Shown piece after piece: positions 10,341 to 22,893 of a stretch of 64,000 nt of DNA. Origin of the DNA: Lycocorax pyrrhopterus obiensis (lineage: Eukaryota; Chordata; Aves; Passeriformes; Paradisaeidae); contig JACSVZ010000011.1 of NCBI GenBank assembly GCA_014706295.1, positions 10,034,163 through 10,098,162 of the forward strand. The letters run 5' to 3'. The position numbers and the translations under genes were made by a program. Below the pieces are notes generated by a model. That model was not told where the DNA came from and ran no database searches. It worked only from the letters and a program-made list of their open reading frames with translations. Position 1 is the stretch's first letter. Every line of letters starts with the position of its first letter.

Positions 10341-13186
10341 AGTCTAATTATGGGAGGAAACTCTGCTCTACCTTATTTAGTTTAGCAGTTTTTTGCCTTT
10401 GTATGCATGCTGCCCCAATTTCTAAAAGAATTACGTTTTTATCTCCTAGAACTTGTTCAGCTTCATTTTTTCCTTTTATCTGCTGCTCTTCCCACCATTT
10501 TTATTTAAGACTGTAAAGTTACTTTAGTGTAACTGCTCTTGTCACCTTTGCCCTCAGCTAATCAAATAGTTTACCTTGAGGGAAGCATTTATCTCCCACT
10601 TTCATTATTATTATTTTCGTAGCTGTACAGATATATATTTTATGTCTCCAGAAGGGTGTAACAGTGAAACGAGGTATTGATCTGCTGTATTTGGCAATTT
10701 CTTTCCACCTTGCCATCGATATCATGTCAGCCTCTGTCTGTACTGTGGTTGACCTCACAAATAGCTCTTTATGTTCCCATTGGATTCAAATGATATACTA
10801 TGCTCAAAACTAAATCAATGAATGATTATAAAGTTTTTAGTATTATTTCATAACCCTCAGGCAACTGGTCCTTCATGCAGTGAATACTTGAAAAGGTACC
10901 TGATTAAAATATGCCGTTGATTCTGTTCTAAGGTTTAAAACTGTATTGAAATCAAACACCTTGTAATATTAAATTCAGGGTCTGAGTTGCATATTTCTGT
11001 ATGAATACTATAATTACTGAAAATTCTGTCTGTAATTCACCAGAGAGATTCCACTCTACACTGGCATAAGATTTTACTTAAAATTGCCCAAATCTCATGG
11101 ATATTCTGTCCTGTGAGTGCAGAAATTTCATTCACTGGATCCTGTCAGTGATAAATCATGATTGTACATACCCTGTTAATGCTTATAGAGGGCGGGGGAA
11201 AGGAGGTAAAGATCAAATAAAGATTTTAATCTCCAAAAAGTGAGCAGTAAGTTTAAGCAACTTTTGGGTTGGAAAACATTGTTATTACTGCCATGTAAAC
11301 CCATACAATTAGGTACAATTCTAACAGTTTAACTGGTAAAATTCATGTTCAAATGCACATTTAATAGAGTTATTTTTTTTTACTCTGATGGAAATAGGTA
11401 GGATTTTCACAATCAATTAAAGGTCTTCAGAAGCTCAATCTTACTGATTTTGAATGTGCACTCAAGATCTGGAAAAATCTTCAGATTCTATTCTGTGTTT
11501 ACTTCTAGTGTAAATTATGTCAATGCAGCAGGTAATGATGCTCTTGTGCTTAAAGGAAATACTTCATTGTCTGATATCTAAATCATGTGATGGCAAACAA
11601 CTGCAGTTAGTAAAATACTGAACTGAGCTATGGTGCGTGTGTATGTGTGTAATCACTGAATAAAACCAGAACAAACTATTTAGTCTAATGATGTTAGGTA
11701 GGAGAAAGATTTTTGGGGGCCTTCATTGTAAACAGTGCATATAAACATCAGGAAAATTACCGTCTTTCTGAGTTGGAAAGCTTATTTAGAGTCAGAGGCT
11801 AAACAGAAATTTCTAATAAGCATTCGTAAAGAAAATGAGCTTTTGTCAAACATATCACTTTTGCAAGATATTTACATTAAAAAAAATTGTGGAAATGTGT
11901 TCCAATGAGATTGATTTCAAGTAAAATGTTTCATTGTATATTGTGAGACCATGTGAGTGCCATATTCTATAATACACTAGGAATCTTTGGAAATTATACC
12001 AAAATTCTGATCAGTTTGGAGCTGTTTCTGTAAGCCTGGATTTTTTCTAAAACGTTGAAGAACATTTTTTTAATGCACTGCAGCTATTATGAAATTTTAA
12101 AAAATCCAGTTCTGTCTTCTATCCAAGTAGGAGCCAAAAAGTAACTTTTTACTAAATTTGTTATTTCAGATACTGTATTCGTTGAGTATAACGCAACTGA
12201 CTTGACAGGAGGTAGGATCAAAAGGCAGTTCTGTTCCCCACTTTCCAGCCATTCCTGTGTCAGTCATTTAGAATAAGATGGGTTGAATCAGTTATGTGGT
12301 TCTTTGCATCTGTGGTAATGGGGAAGGGAAACTGTTTTGGTTTGGATGTTTTACTGTGATGATTAGTTCAGTAGTCAGTTATCTTTTATGGATGTTCAGT
12401 GCTCTGTTTTTTCACCTCTGGCATGTGAAATGTAAAATGTGTACCATATTGGTGGTTTGTTTCTTTTTAGACTTCATGCAGAAGGTGGTAGTTGAGGAAA
12501 ACTACAGGAAGAAATGTTGGTTTGTGTAGACTTACCCCATCCTTTAAACCAGAAGACATTAAGCTTTTGCATTGTCAAGCTTGGGAGGCATCTGGTATGT
12601 GCAGTCTGTCATTTCTTGAGCCTCTGTTGCTGCTGTCCAGGAAAACAGTCCGTGATATAATCATACGGACACTATTAGTCTTGGTTCAATAGGAAGTGCT
12701 TATGGAAAGCATTTATACATAGGCATAAATGAAATAAAAACAGATTATGAGTACAGCCAATGTTATTGGCTGTATATACAGTCTTTTATTCCATTTTAAA
12801 AGAGTTCAAAAATATTTTACTTGCATTAGTAAAGGCTCATATTCCTGGGTGCCAATTTTGCTTGACTGTACCATGGGGAATTTTTTTTAAAAAAGGTGTG
12901 TTCTTCGGAGTTTCTTTGCATTCTTGATATTCATATTTTCGAGTTAGATTCCATAAGCTTTTCTCTAGTGTTGTTGTAAATAAGAGTTGAAACTCATATG
13001 AAGTTTTCTGACCATGGGAACCAGTACTTTAGAAAACTATGATAATCACTTGACTGTTGCAAGATATGCTTGATGAGAGTATATAGCAAAGTTCTTAGTG
13101 GTTTTATAGCTTAAACTTTTATAAGGAACTGTAGATATTGGTCAGCCTTCCCTGAACTGTTTTTAAAATGTCTTATGTTACTGAAG

Positions 13187-13322
13187 TATTTCTTCACAGA
13201 AAGAGTGTTTGGGCATTGGAGGTGGTGGAGTCACCGTCCCTGGAGGTGTTTAAGAAAAGGCTGGCTGTGGCACTTGGTGCCGTGGTCTAGTTGGCAAGGT
13301 GGTGTTGTCACAATGTTGATCT
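13187..13322 (+). mobile_element. CR1 LINE 3'-end fragment
   Basis: The segment from TATTTCTTCACAGA through the GGTGGTGGAGTCACC, CCCTGGAGGTGTTTAAG and GGTGCCGTGGTCTAGTTGG stretches matches the well-known 3' portion of avian CR1 retrotransposons in sense orientation. It has an internal deletion near 13218 (the usual AACAGGCTGCCCAG is absent) and decays at the 3' end before the terminal repeats. No reverse transcriptase coding remains, so it is a dead, 5'-truncated copy. CR1 is the dominant LINE of birds and is also found in crocodilians and turtles. Confidence 0.85.
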
Positions 13323-14779
13323 TTCCCCAAATTTATAATTTCTGCTTTAGATAGGACCATCTTGCCTGTGTAGAAAAGCTTTGAAATTTTTTATTCAGTC
13401 CAAAAAGGTTGAATTATAATTTTATGGTTCTGGCTTCCTGAAAGTAATCCAGTGTGATCAGGACAGTAGATTGGCCATTATCTGTGATTTGATAAGTGTT
13501 GATAGTATGACTTGTGCAATAGAACATATAAATGTAATGTCTACCTAAAGTAGCTTGTGCTCTGTGTGCGTGTCTGTATACGTGACAGACACATAGGTTT
13601 ATGCTTTATGATCCAAACATATTCCTCATAAATAATGACAATTCCTTTTCTCTTCAGTTTGCAAAGCACAGGTTGTGATTAGAGTCTTTAATGGCTTGGT
13701 ATCATGACAGAAGGTGGTACAAAGCAGTAATGTCACAGGCGGGAGGATGCCAGTGACCCAGTGAAAGAAACAAGCACTTTGCATGTTGATCTGTTTTGTG
13801 AGAGGGCAGTTTTTGGCCCTGTAAGTGCAGGAGAGATGGACTGTTCATGAAAAGGGCACAGGGAGCTAACCCATATGATCCTTTGTCAGCCTGATTAAAT
13901 TTAGTGTCAAGCGTTCATTCATATGAAAGATGAGACACATCACTGTTTATCTAATAGAAAAAAGTATTTCTATTTTTCCTGAAGTCTTTTATATGTTAAT
14001 AGAGGCAAACAGGACCATGATCACATAATTTAAATGTGTAAGTAAAAAATATACATCTTTACTGGCAATGCTTTAAAAGTAAGATGTATATGTTTTATGC
14101 AAAATAATGGAATTTCATTGTTAATCATGCTGTTCAAGCCATAACTCTACACAAAACAGTGCTTTTAAACAAATGGAATATACTGTTATTGTGCCATTTA
14201 TAACATAAATGCTCAGAATATTTATAGACTCATACAAAGTATTTATTTTGCATGTTTTAATATATGCTTCTATTGTGATATTAATATACAAATGCAGAAT
14301 TAAAATTCCAGGTATTAGACCTAATTGTAAGGTGTTAGACTCTGGTTTAATACTGGAAGAAACACCAGTCTTTAGAACAAGGGTTACAACAGATGTAATT
14401 TTGGAAATAAATGCATGCATACAAGAAAATGGAAGAATTTCTTGTGAAATAATTGAGCTTCTCCTAAATATTTAAAGAACGAGAGGGGGAAAAGTTTAGA
14501 TGTCTCTCCCGATGCTCTTCCTACCCTGCCAAATGTGGCTTGCTTAAAAGAACTGCTGGGAGTTCTGTTTAATGTTATACTTTGCATGCATTTGTGATTT
14601 GAAATAAAAAAAAAATTAAAAAAAAGCCAAATTTGAGAGAGACAGTTTGAATGGCATGCTGTCAGTTTGGCTCTTTGTGAATTGGCAGTGGTCTCATTTA
14701 GGACCTTCAAATATGTGTCTGCCTGGACAGAATGAGAACATTTTGCATGTTCTTGAGAAGACAACCACTCCTTGCTGCC

Positions 14780-15060
14780 TCACAGTACTCAGTGGTGCAT
14801 GACAGTTGCCCTTCATCGCTGTCTTCTTCGAACTTAACCTTTGACCGCCCACTTTGTTGCCGCGCAACGGTTGGAGCAGGCCAGGATGTTCATGAATGAC
14901 GGGCATTGGCCTGCAACGTGCTTGTCATTATTTGACTGTCAAAAGTAGCCTGCCATTGGGCTCCATCAAGGTTTGAAACCTATGTGCAGCAGTCCATATT
15001 ACTTAACTTCCAAGACTGTCAACAGGACGATCGAATGTGCATAAAAAATGTGTGTTGGAT
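14780..15060. promoter_or_regulatory. Candidate regulatory element with RFX/X-box-like inverted repeat
   Basis: This block keeps an unusual number of CpGs for the AT-rich intron. It contains GTTGCCGCGCAAC (14856-14868), an inverted repeat GTTGC-CGC-GCAAC that matches the 13-bp RFX X-box GTTGCC-N-RGCAAC except for one base. It also holds TTTGACTGTCAAA (14931-14943), a second palindrome with TGTCA cores of the TALE homeodomain type, and ACCTTTGA at 14838-14845, close to the TCF/LEF core. The sequence is non-repetitive. Evidence is motif content only. Confidence 0.33.
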
Positions 15061-16125
15061 ATGTCTTTGATCATAATATAGGGAGATATTTTTTTGTGTG
15101 TGCTAAATGTATTCATATGAGTTTCACAGGGCCAAGAGGTTGATTCTGCTGCCATGGTAAAAAGTGAACTGTTGTCTCCTGTGGTCTAAGTTTCAAATAG
15201 CACAATTTAGATTTGAACAGCTCTGCCAGTTAAACTCTCAGCTTGTCTTGCGTATCCTATCAGCTTTTCAGCCAGCGGTATAAGCAGCGAGATACCAGAC
15301 CAGTGGTGCCTGAGGTTAGCTGTCAAACTGGAATGTTATTTTGGATCTTGCTGTAATGTAATATCATAGAAGGAGGTCAGGCTGTGTGATTTGTAAAGCA
15401 GTTGTGGAAACTTAAAATGACTGAAATGTTTATTTCAGGTAATTTTTTTTCCATCTAAAAGAGTTGACGAGAAGATAGAATTTATCATGAAAAAAAACAA
15501 AGGCAATATAAAATGGTCAGTTTTCTCTCGAGTACAGAATACAGTGCATAAAAGAGCATCAAAATGCAATATGAGGAGCGAGGCTGAAATTCACTGAGTA
15601 ATAAATGCTTGACATTGAAAATATTTAACAGGCAGACATCTTTGTATCTTCTGATAATGAATCCCAAAAACATTTGGGATGAACCTCGTACTTAATTTAA
15701 CAAATGGGAATTGTAACCCTGAGTTAATTGTGAATATAAACTTGATGTGTAGGTAAGTCACTCAATCTATCATATATTAACAAATACTTTGAACTGCTTC
15801 ATGCTTGGAAGTGTCATATCCTACTTTAGTGGAATATTTGCTATTCACTTGGGCAGCAGCTATCTGTAACTGCAGTTTATTTTATTGGATTTGAAACTTG
15901 TCTGTTTTCTCTCAAAATATATCAGTTCCTTCATAATTGAAATGGTATATTAAAATGACATCACAAAATACCAACTTAAGAAAACCAGAGATTCAGTAGA
16001 GCTCGTTCATAATGACTTCTTTCCAAACCAGAAAAGTAGCATTATCTTGCAAACTGGCTATAAAATTACTTTTCTTTTTTTTCTTCAAGTTTCAAAACAT
16101 CTTCATGCTAATTTAGTAAAAACAG

Positions 16126-16160
16126 TAGAATCATAGTAGTGGTTATTGGTTAGATTGCTT
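16126..16160 (-). mobile_element. Possible tiny CR1 3'-terminal remnant
   Basis: AGAATCATAG followed by TGGTTATTGGTTAG resembles the reverse complement of the CR1 3' end (ATAGAATCATAGAATGGTT... GGTTGGAA). It is short and degraded and may be a chance match. Confidence 0.2.
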
Positions 16161-19100
16161 AGAAACAAAAAACTATTAATTTCATAATAGTTTTGCCCTC
16201 AGTGTATTTTCTGAACCAGATTTTATTTTTTCTGCTTACAGTATCATTTGCAAGAGATCTCAGTTCAGAGGCAATGATCTAAAATACTGCATTGTGTCAT
16301 GGAGATCTTTTTGGTCTTCTTGCTCTTAATCATAAATGCTGTTGCTGTTTAATAGCCCAACTCTTTGATTTTTAGTCTTTGCCAGTGTGTTGACATGTGG
16401 CTGCTCTGAAATTTCAGAGTATAAAATGCATGCATTCAGGTGTTTGCATACCTATATGTACACATGCATACCATAAATGTGCAAAATTCATTGGCAAATG
16501 AAGTAGTCTGCTATTAGATGTTAAAACTATTATCTTCTAAACTCTTTATCCTGCCCATGAAGTTGCTGTTAGTAAATTTTGGTTTGTGTTTCCCTTTTCT
16601 GGAGTAATGTATATGTATGCAATATGTTTTCGTGAAGAAGGACTGAATTTTGGAAGTGTGTATATATGCAAACATGCAATCATTTAAGTGCATTTAAGTA
16701 GAAAAATAAATAATGAGATTTAAATAGTGAGCCATTGTGTTTGTTGATATGGTCTCTGAAATCAGAACTCCTTTTTGGCTTCCACAGTTTAAAAAAAATG
16801 CTATCAAAATTAACAGAAAAACTGACCAGACTATTTTCAAACTAAAGGAACGTTATTTTTCATTTCAGACAAATGTTGCTCTTAGTTTTACTCTACAAAT
16901 CAAGGTTTAATTTCTACTGGGAGTTAATAATACTCTTTGTAGTTGTGTTATTGGGGGAGAAAAGTTTAAAATCTTCAAGCACAAATTAATTTTTCACTTG
17001 AAGTATGGAATACCTGTTCCTACTCTAACCAGAGTACTGAAGAAACTGAGCATTGTTATGCAGTTTATTGCAAGTGTGTTCATATCTTTATATTTTTCCA
17101 AATGGAAGTACTTTTGTAAATGCTGTCCAGGCCATGTCAGAACTAAGAGTTTGCAATGTTTTTGCTCTTGTCCTGCAGATCTTTTTGACTTTTCACTATT
17201 TTAAAAGAATATGGAGAAATCAATTTATTAAAATAAAATGCAATAAAAAGTAAGTTCTCATATACACATGGAAATGTATTAGCTATCAGGAGCTGGTGTC
17301 TTTTCCCATTGCCTTAAAAGATAAAAGGAGCACTATAAAAGTGTTTTCCAACTTTCTTTAGCATTAGAATTTGAAAGTGAAAGCACAGTGAATAAAGATG
17401 ACAGCAGTTAAGTGTCATTATTTTGTTTTGTGTTCTGAATTAAGAATATCCTGACTGAAAGCAAAATGTTTTAATCAAGCAAAGAAACTTCTGAAGTGGT
17501 TCTCAGAATGGCAGGAGATGTGCATGTGCTTTTTACTTCAACTTCCAAAAGAGTTCAAAAGCCATATAAGTGTATTTGAGAGGTTAAACATCCACGATGC
17601 TCTATGGTGGCATAGGAACAAAATAAATCCTATTACCCAAAATAAAAGAGAGGTAGATACCTTAAGGGAAGTGCTTTGTTGTCACCTATACCCTCTGCAG
17701 TACAAATATCAGCTTGTCACAAAGGTTGAGACCTTTGTAGTGCATTCTTTTGGGGAACAAATCTGTCTTCTGGCTTTAATGTAAGAGCTGTGAAATATCT
17801 GTATTAGGTAAAATAGAGGTTAAGGCACCTTAAGGGCACTGAATTCTTATCTCTTTTTACTAGCAGTGGTGTCAACATGTACTAAAATGTGATGACCTAC
17901 TCTCCTCTTTGATAAAAAGGAAAATGACCTGTCTACTGTGGATGGTGATAGAGTTGCCTGGGGCAGATTATATTGTCACCTTCTTTAGTATTGGTGTGTA
18001 GGAAAATAAAAAAAGCCAGGATAGTTCTGTTTACCACAGAAGTATTTGACATTTCTAGCTACTGATAAAATATACTCAGGGGAAGAAAGAAGAAACTGGT
18101 TTGCACTAGTTAACGAGGTTATGAAGAAAGGCAGAGAATGTTTATTGTGCGAGCCCTCGGTATCACAGGATGTATGATACGTATCAAGAGATTCCTTCTG
18201 ACCACTTCAGACACTCACAGTTCAAGTTCTGCATTTAACCCTGCTCTCCACTTGTCCGGGGCCTTTTGGGCCAGACACAAAAGGCTGACGTGTCTTGAGT
18301 CATGTCTTGAAATTCTGATCTACAAGTGCACGGTGCAACTTAGAGAGTTTAATCATGCACTTAGTTAATACAAGTAACAATATTGTATTCTGGAAGTAAT
18401 TGGTGTCACATGCAAGACCTTTTCTCAGTAGCATTCCAGAGCAATTATAGTTTTGTAACAATTAATTTAGCAGTCATTGTTGTTAGCCATTGGCTGTGTG
18501 TGATGAAATATATATAACTTAGAGAGTTGATTTAAATTGTAGAGCTGGAACATCTCAAACTGTTAAATGTACTTTATGCTTTAATTAATACTTCTGTGCA
18601 ATTCTGTAAAGGAAGGTGTGCTTCCTGCTAATCAGAAACTGGACTTAAGGATGAAGGAAAGATTTCTGTTGCACTCTTTGTCAATATTTAAGAGTAGAGT
18701 GGGTTTCAGGGTTCTTCATGTTTTGCAAGATGGCGATGAAATGCAGATGTCTCTTGTGTGAGTTTCTTGCATAATAATCTTGTCTCATTTTCATAAATAA
18801 ATTAAAAAGGTTTTGTTGTTAGAGGTATGAGACTCCAGGGGATGGGATATTGACTTCCTTTTGCCAAACAGATACTTTTTTTTTACTTTTTTTAAAAACT
18901 AAAGTCTATGCCCAAAGCGTGCATTTTTGTGATGAGTGAAATCATAAGTGAATATTCATGAGAGAAACTGAAGAAGTTTCTTTAAAACACATGGAAGCCT
19001 TTTTAGAAAAGCATAAACCCCATAACTTTGGTCTAGTTTTGGCTGTTTGCAAATCAAGCTTATTAAGGTATTTGTAACCGAAAGCTCTGAGTATTCATGA

Positions 19101-20499
19101 AGAAGGTAGAAATCTGTTGGTATTGGGTTTAATGTCAATAGAAGATGAAATTTAGAAAGTCAGTATTAACTCATTTAAATCAGGTCAGTAAAGTGTATCT
19201 TGTTAGATCCTGAAAATTCTGACATTATATTCTTCTGTAGCTTAAATAATTAACTTTGGTTTTCCTTAATTGTTTAGAAAATTTTTATAAGGCATGTGAA
19301 ACAGGAGATAACTGCCAGACCATCCTGTAAAATGGCTTTAAGCAGACAATTCTTTTCAACTTGTTGAAACAATACTTAGGCTAGGGTAATTTTGCCTCGA
19401 AAGTCCAGTTTCCTTATGGCTTGATGCTATGGTATCAAGTGCTGTAAAGCAGACTTATGCTTGAAAGAATTTTGAGAATGATGAGCTGATGAATTAAATC
19501 AATTATTTTAAACTCTTGAAAGTATAGCAATATCTGTGGAAATATCAATTTAATTCTTGCATCTTTTGGTATGGTTTTAAACTGATATCTGTATTGAAAA
19601 CTGAAAGAACAGTCCCAAGAATTTGAATGTGTCAATTATTGTAGAATGTTTCTGATTATATCCCAGAAGGGTAGTAGCTAGTTATAAAGTAAAAGCTTAT
19701 TGCTTTACAGAGCTTCCCTCTTTCAGTTTTTAAGTGTGTACAGAATTCATTATTACACTGGCTCATACTTAACTGCCCATGATGTTACCTGAGTTTGTGA
19801 TTAAAGAGTGTTTAGAAATTTGCATTAACAAGGCCATTTTTTAATCATTTTTTTTGTTTGTTTCATAATCAGTGGGGGATTCATTTTCATTGTTGTTTTC
19901 TTGTAAATACTTTTATTCCAAGGAATTTAAGTAAAGAACAAGATATAATCCAGCTCCTACAGAAAATAAATTGGAGAATGAAGTCAGTAGTAAAGTTGGG
20001 CAGTAAGCGATGAAGGAACAAAATAAGAACTCAAGAAAGAGGGACTTGCTGAAAGATGATAAAATACTTAGGCAATGTGGTATTTTGGGAGGAAGATTAG
20101 ATAAGCAGAGAAGTAACACAGAACTGAATGAAAGAGAGTCAATAAAAAGTGAGTTACAAAGCCATACATCTAGTGGATTCCTGTGTAATATTCTAGCATT
20201 TATTTGACTGAAATGTAATGAGTGACTGTTGTGTACCATATGTATAAGTGAATTTACATGTGTGGTTTGCTGTTTAAGAGAGGCTTTTTGCCAATGTAGG
20301 TGTATCAAATTTTGTTAAAGGCAAGTAATTTTTCACTTGGGCATCTGCTAATTCTTTTTTTGTGAGGAGTAGTGAGGGAGAGTAATTAATTGTTACTGCA
20401 GAAAAAAAAATGGAAGAATTTTTTTAAGCATGGAATGTTAATATAGCTACAAATAATAAAAATGAAAACAAAATCCAGACAAATAGTTGTGGAGAGCAC

Positions 20500-20850
20500 G
20501 TGACCTGCTCATGCATAAGTACCTGCTGGGCCTTGGCCGTTGAGTCCTTCAGAGAGGTACCTGGCTGAAACAGTCTGAACTGCTTAGAATGGATTTACTT
20601 ATTCTTAGAAAATCTCCTTTGCATGCGGAATCCTCCCTACTATTGTGGCCCTGGGCCTAATTGTCTCTCCTTTCTGATTTAGTTTTGAAATTCTTTGAGA
20701 ATTCCAAGTTTCGTCTGTGTGTGCAAAATGGCAGAACTTTGCATGCATAATAAACCTCAGTGACTTCTTGACGGTGCCAGTGGCGTGATTAATTCCCGTG
20801 CATAATATATTCAAGCATCCTATGCATATGCAGTGACAATATGAGCAAAG
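20500..20850. promoter_or_regulatory. Candidate regulatory block with clustered POU-octamer-like sites
   Basis: ATGCATAAG at 20511-20519, TTTGCATGC at 20618-20626, TTTGCATGCATAATAAA at 20738-20754, GATTAATTCC near 20788, GTGCATAAT near 20799 and TATGCATATGCA at 20821-20832 all contain octamer-type half-sites (ATGCAT, TTTGCAT or TGCATAAT). Clustering of POU-like sites with a homeodomain-type TTAAT core suggests an enhancer. No conservation test was possible. Confidence 0.33.
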
Positions 20851-21550
20851 GGGAATGAGGGATCCCTATGGATGATGTCTGGGAGAGAGCTCTTGTCTTG
20901 CTCTTGTCAAATACGGTTGTCTCTCCCCACGTCCCCACAGATTTCTTTCTCCTTGGGCTTTATGCCAACGGCAGCATCTTCCCCATCTGGTCAGTAGCAG
21001 GAAGGTGGACCACACCTCAACCTCTTCCATCACGTGCTGGCAAGTTTGTGTGACTCTTGGTACAGATGTCATTTTCCTAATGAGCCTTTACCTAATAATC
21101 CCTGGTGTTTGCCACATTGAGTCTTTTCCTGTTTATAAATTGCACTGTTTGCAGGAAATCGTGCCAGGTGTTTGACTGAAACAATTTTGCATCAGGTGAT
21201 GTAGTGCCTCATATCCCAAATATTAGGACTTTGATTGCATTTATTCTTAGGAATGATCCAGACTTTTCTTGGGTAACCTTACGGTGTTAGTCAATTGTGT
21301 TTGTAGCATGCCACATAGTTTTTTTGTGCTTCTGCAGATAATTTCTAGGTATTATTCCATGAACAATTGTAAAAATGTTAAGACATTAGAGGTAATTAAA
21401 AGATTTTTACTAGGATCGCCAAAGCTCTCAAACTAGAAAATTACCTCAATCTCTTTTATGACACGAGCAGTTGCTCTAGCAGGCTCAAAACAGGGATTAC
21501 GTGGTGCCTGTAAATGTTAACAAGAAGCCTTAGAGAACTTCTACTGACAA

Positions 21551-21580
21551 GCCAGTATAGCTTTATGACATTATACTGGC
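21551..21580. repeat. Short perfect inverted repeat (9-bp stem)
   Basis: GCCAGTATA at 21551-21559 pairs with TATACTGGC at 21572-21580 around a 12-base loop. The flanks do not extend the pairing, so it is too short for a microRNA precursor. It could be a transposon relic or chance. Confidence 0.35.
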
Positions 21581-22269
21581 AAAACTCTGTATGTCATATT
21601 TGTGTCTACATATGTGGAAAGGTATAGTGCATTTTGCTAGCTGTAGTATTTAGGCAGGTATGGTGATTTGGTGTCATGCTGCACATATTTCTGTATCATA
21701 GTAAACAAAATACTTGTATCTTGTTAAATTAATAAATCAAGTAGATTTTGTAGCTGTGTTTTAGTAACTGGATAAAATATAATTTAAATTCTGGCTGGTT
21801 ACCAATGTTTATCAGTGATGAAAAATTACAGATTAGTCTGTGTTTCTATAATCAGAACATTTACACAATGGATATATTGTTACAGTTGTCGTTTTAGTTC
21901 TGATTATTACTCAGTATGTCTATTGCAATTTTCTCATTTACAGCTGTTATTGAGCTCCATGTGTAATAGATGGAATTACTGTGTCTACCATTTATTTAAT
22001 GAATAGCCTACAGAAACATTAGTGTTAATAATATTATCCACTTAATGTACACAACAGTTTATAATATGGATAGATGAATAATGTGTTGCACTATTTAAAT
22101 TTTATTGGAATGAGATAAATAGATTAGGGCGTTTTTGTTCGTAAGTGCGATGTTAGAGTCATCTGGGGGATTTAAAAAAAGTCAGTTCTAAGCAAAGTGA
22201 TTGCAACTAGTCTGTTATCTAATATATGAATAAAATACTTTAGACTTAAAGCTCTTGGGTTTTTTTTTT

Positions 22270-22297
22270 GGGAGGGGGGGAGTGGGGACATGGGGGG
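22270..22297 (+). other. G-quadruplex-forming motif in intron 1
   Basis: After a T-run, the + strand has four G-runs of at least three (GGG, GGGGGGG, GGGG, GGGGGG) with loops A, AGT and ACAT. This satisfies the classical intramolecular G4 pattern and would also be present in the FTO pre-mRNA. About 400 bases downstream (22666-22681) is a C-rich tract with two runs, which could pair with it. Confidence 0.55.
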
Positions 22298-22875
22298 TTT
22301 GAACCAAGAGGAAATTTTTCTTTTTAAAATAAGTGAGAGTGTCATCTGTTCAAGTTCTTTCTTAAAGGGGTATATTCTGCTAATATGGAGAACTGGATTG
22401 GAAAACTAACAATTTGGTTTCTTTGCTCAGTAGCAAGGAAGTGTACATGAGACACATATGTTAAGCAGAACTAGACTAAATTTACCAGTTTGATAAATAT
22501 GACATGCAGCTCTGATTAAATAGCAAAAATAGCAGCCTGTATAGTAAGCAAAGTCAGTCCTTGTCCAACGCAGGCAGCTTCCTAGCTATTCTTGCTCTTT
22601 ATCTGCTCTTTTGGCTTGGATCATTGTAGAAAGGCTTGATTTTGTAAGCCTACGAGGAAGATATTTCCTCCCCCCTCCCCCAGTTTTGGGTAATTTTGAT
22701 TGTATGGAAGAGGAACTCCTTGGCCTGTTTTGTCAGACTTGGTAGGGCTTCTCTAAACTGACTTTTCAAGATACTATTTTTGAAAAAGTTGTTGTGTTAC
22801 AGGTTATAAGGATGTGCTTTGGTTTCATGAAAAAAGCACTGTAAAATGGAGCAACCATAATTGAGGGTTTTTTCC

Positions 22876-22893
22876 TTTTTTTTTTTTTTTTTT
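22876..22893. repeat. Poly(T) tract, 18 T
   Basis: This is an uninterrupted T-run in intron 1. No SINE, processed pseudogene or LINE body is attached on the side where a minus-strand insertion would lie, so I treat it as a simple homopolymer. Confidence 0.8.

Noticed and set aside
13265..13300. tRNA-like GGTGCCGTGGTCTAGTTGGC segment
   Set aside because: It has no B box or cloverleaf and is a known part of the CR1 3' region.
19913..20308. 131-codon minus-strand frame
   Set aside because: It is Leu/Ser/Phe-rich from A-rich complement composition, matches no family I recognise, and overlaps another chance frame on the + strand.
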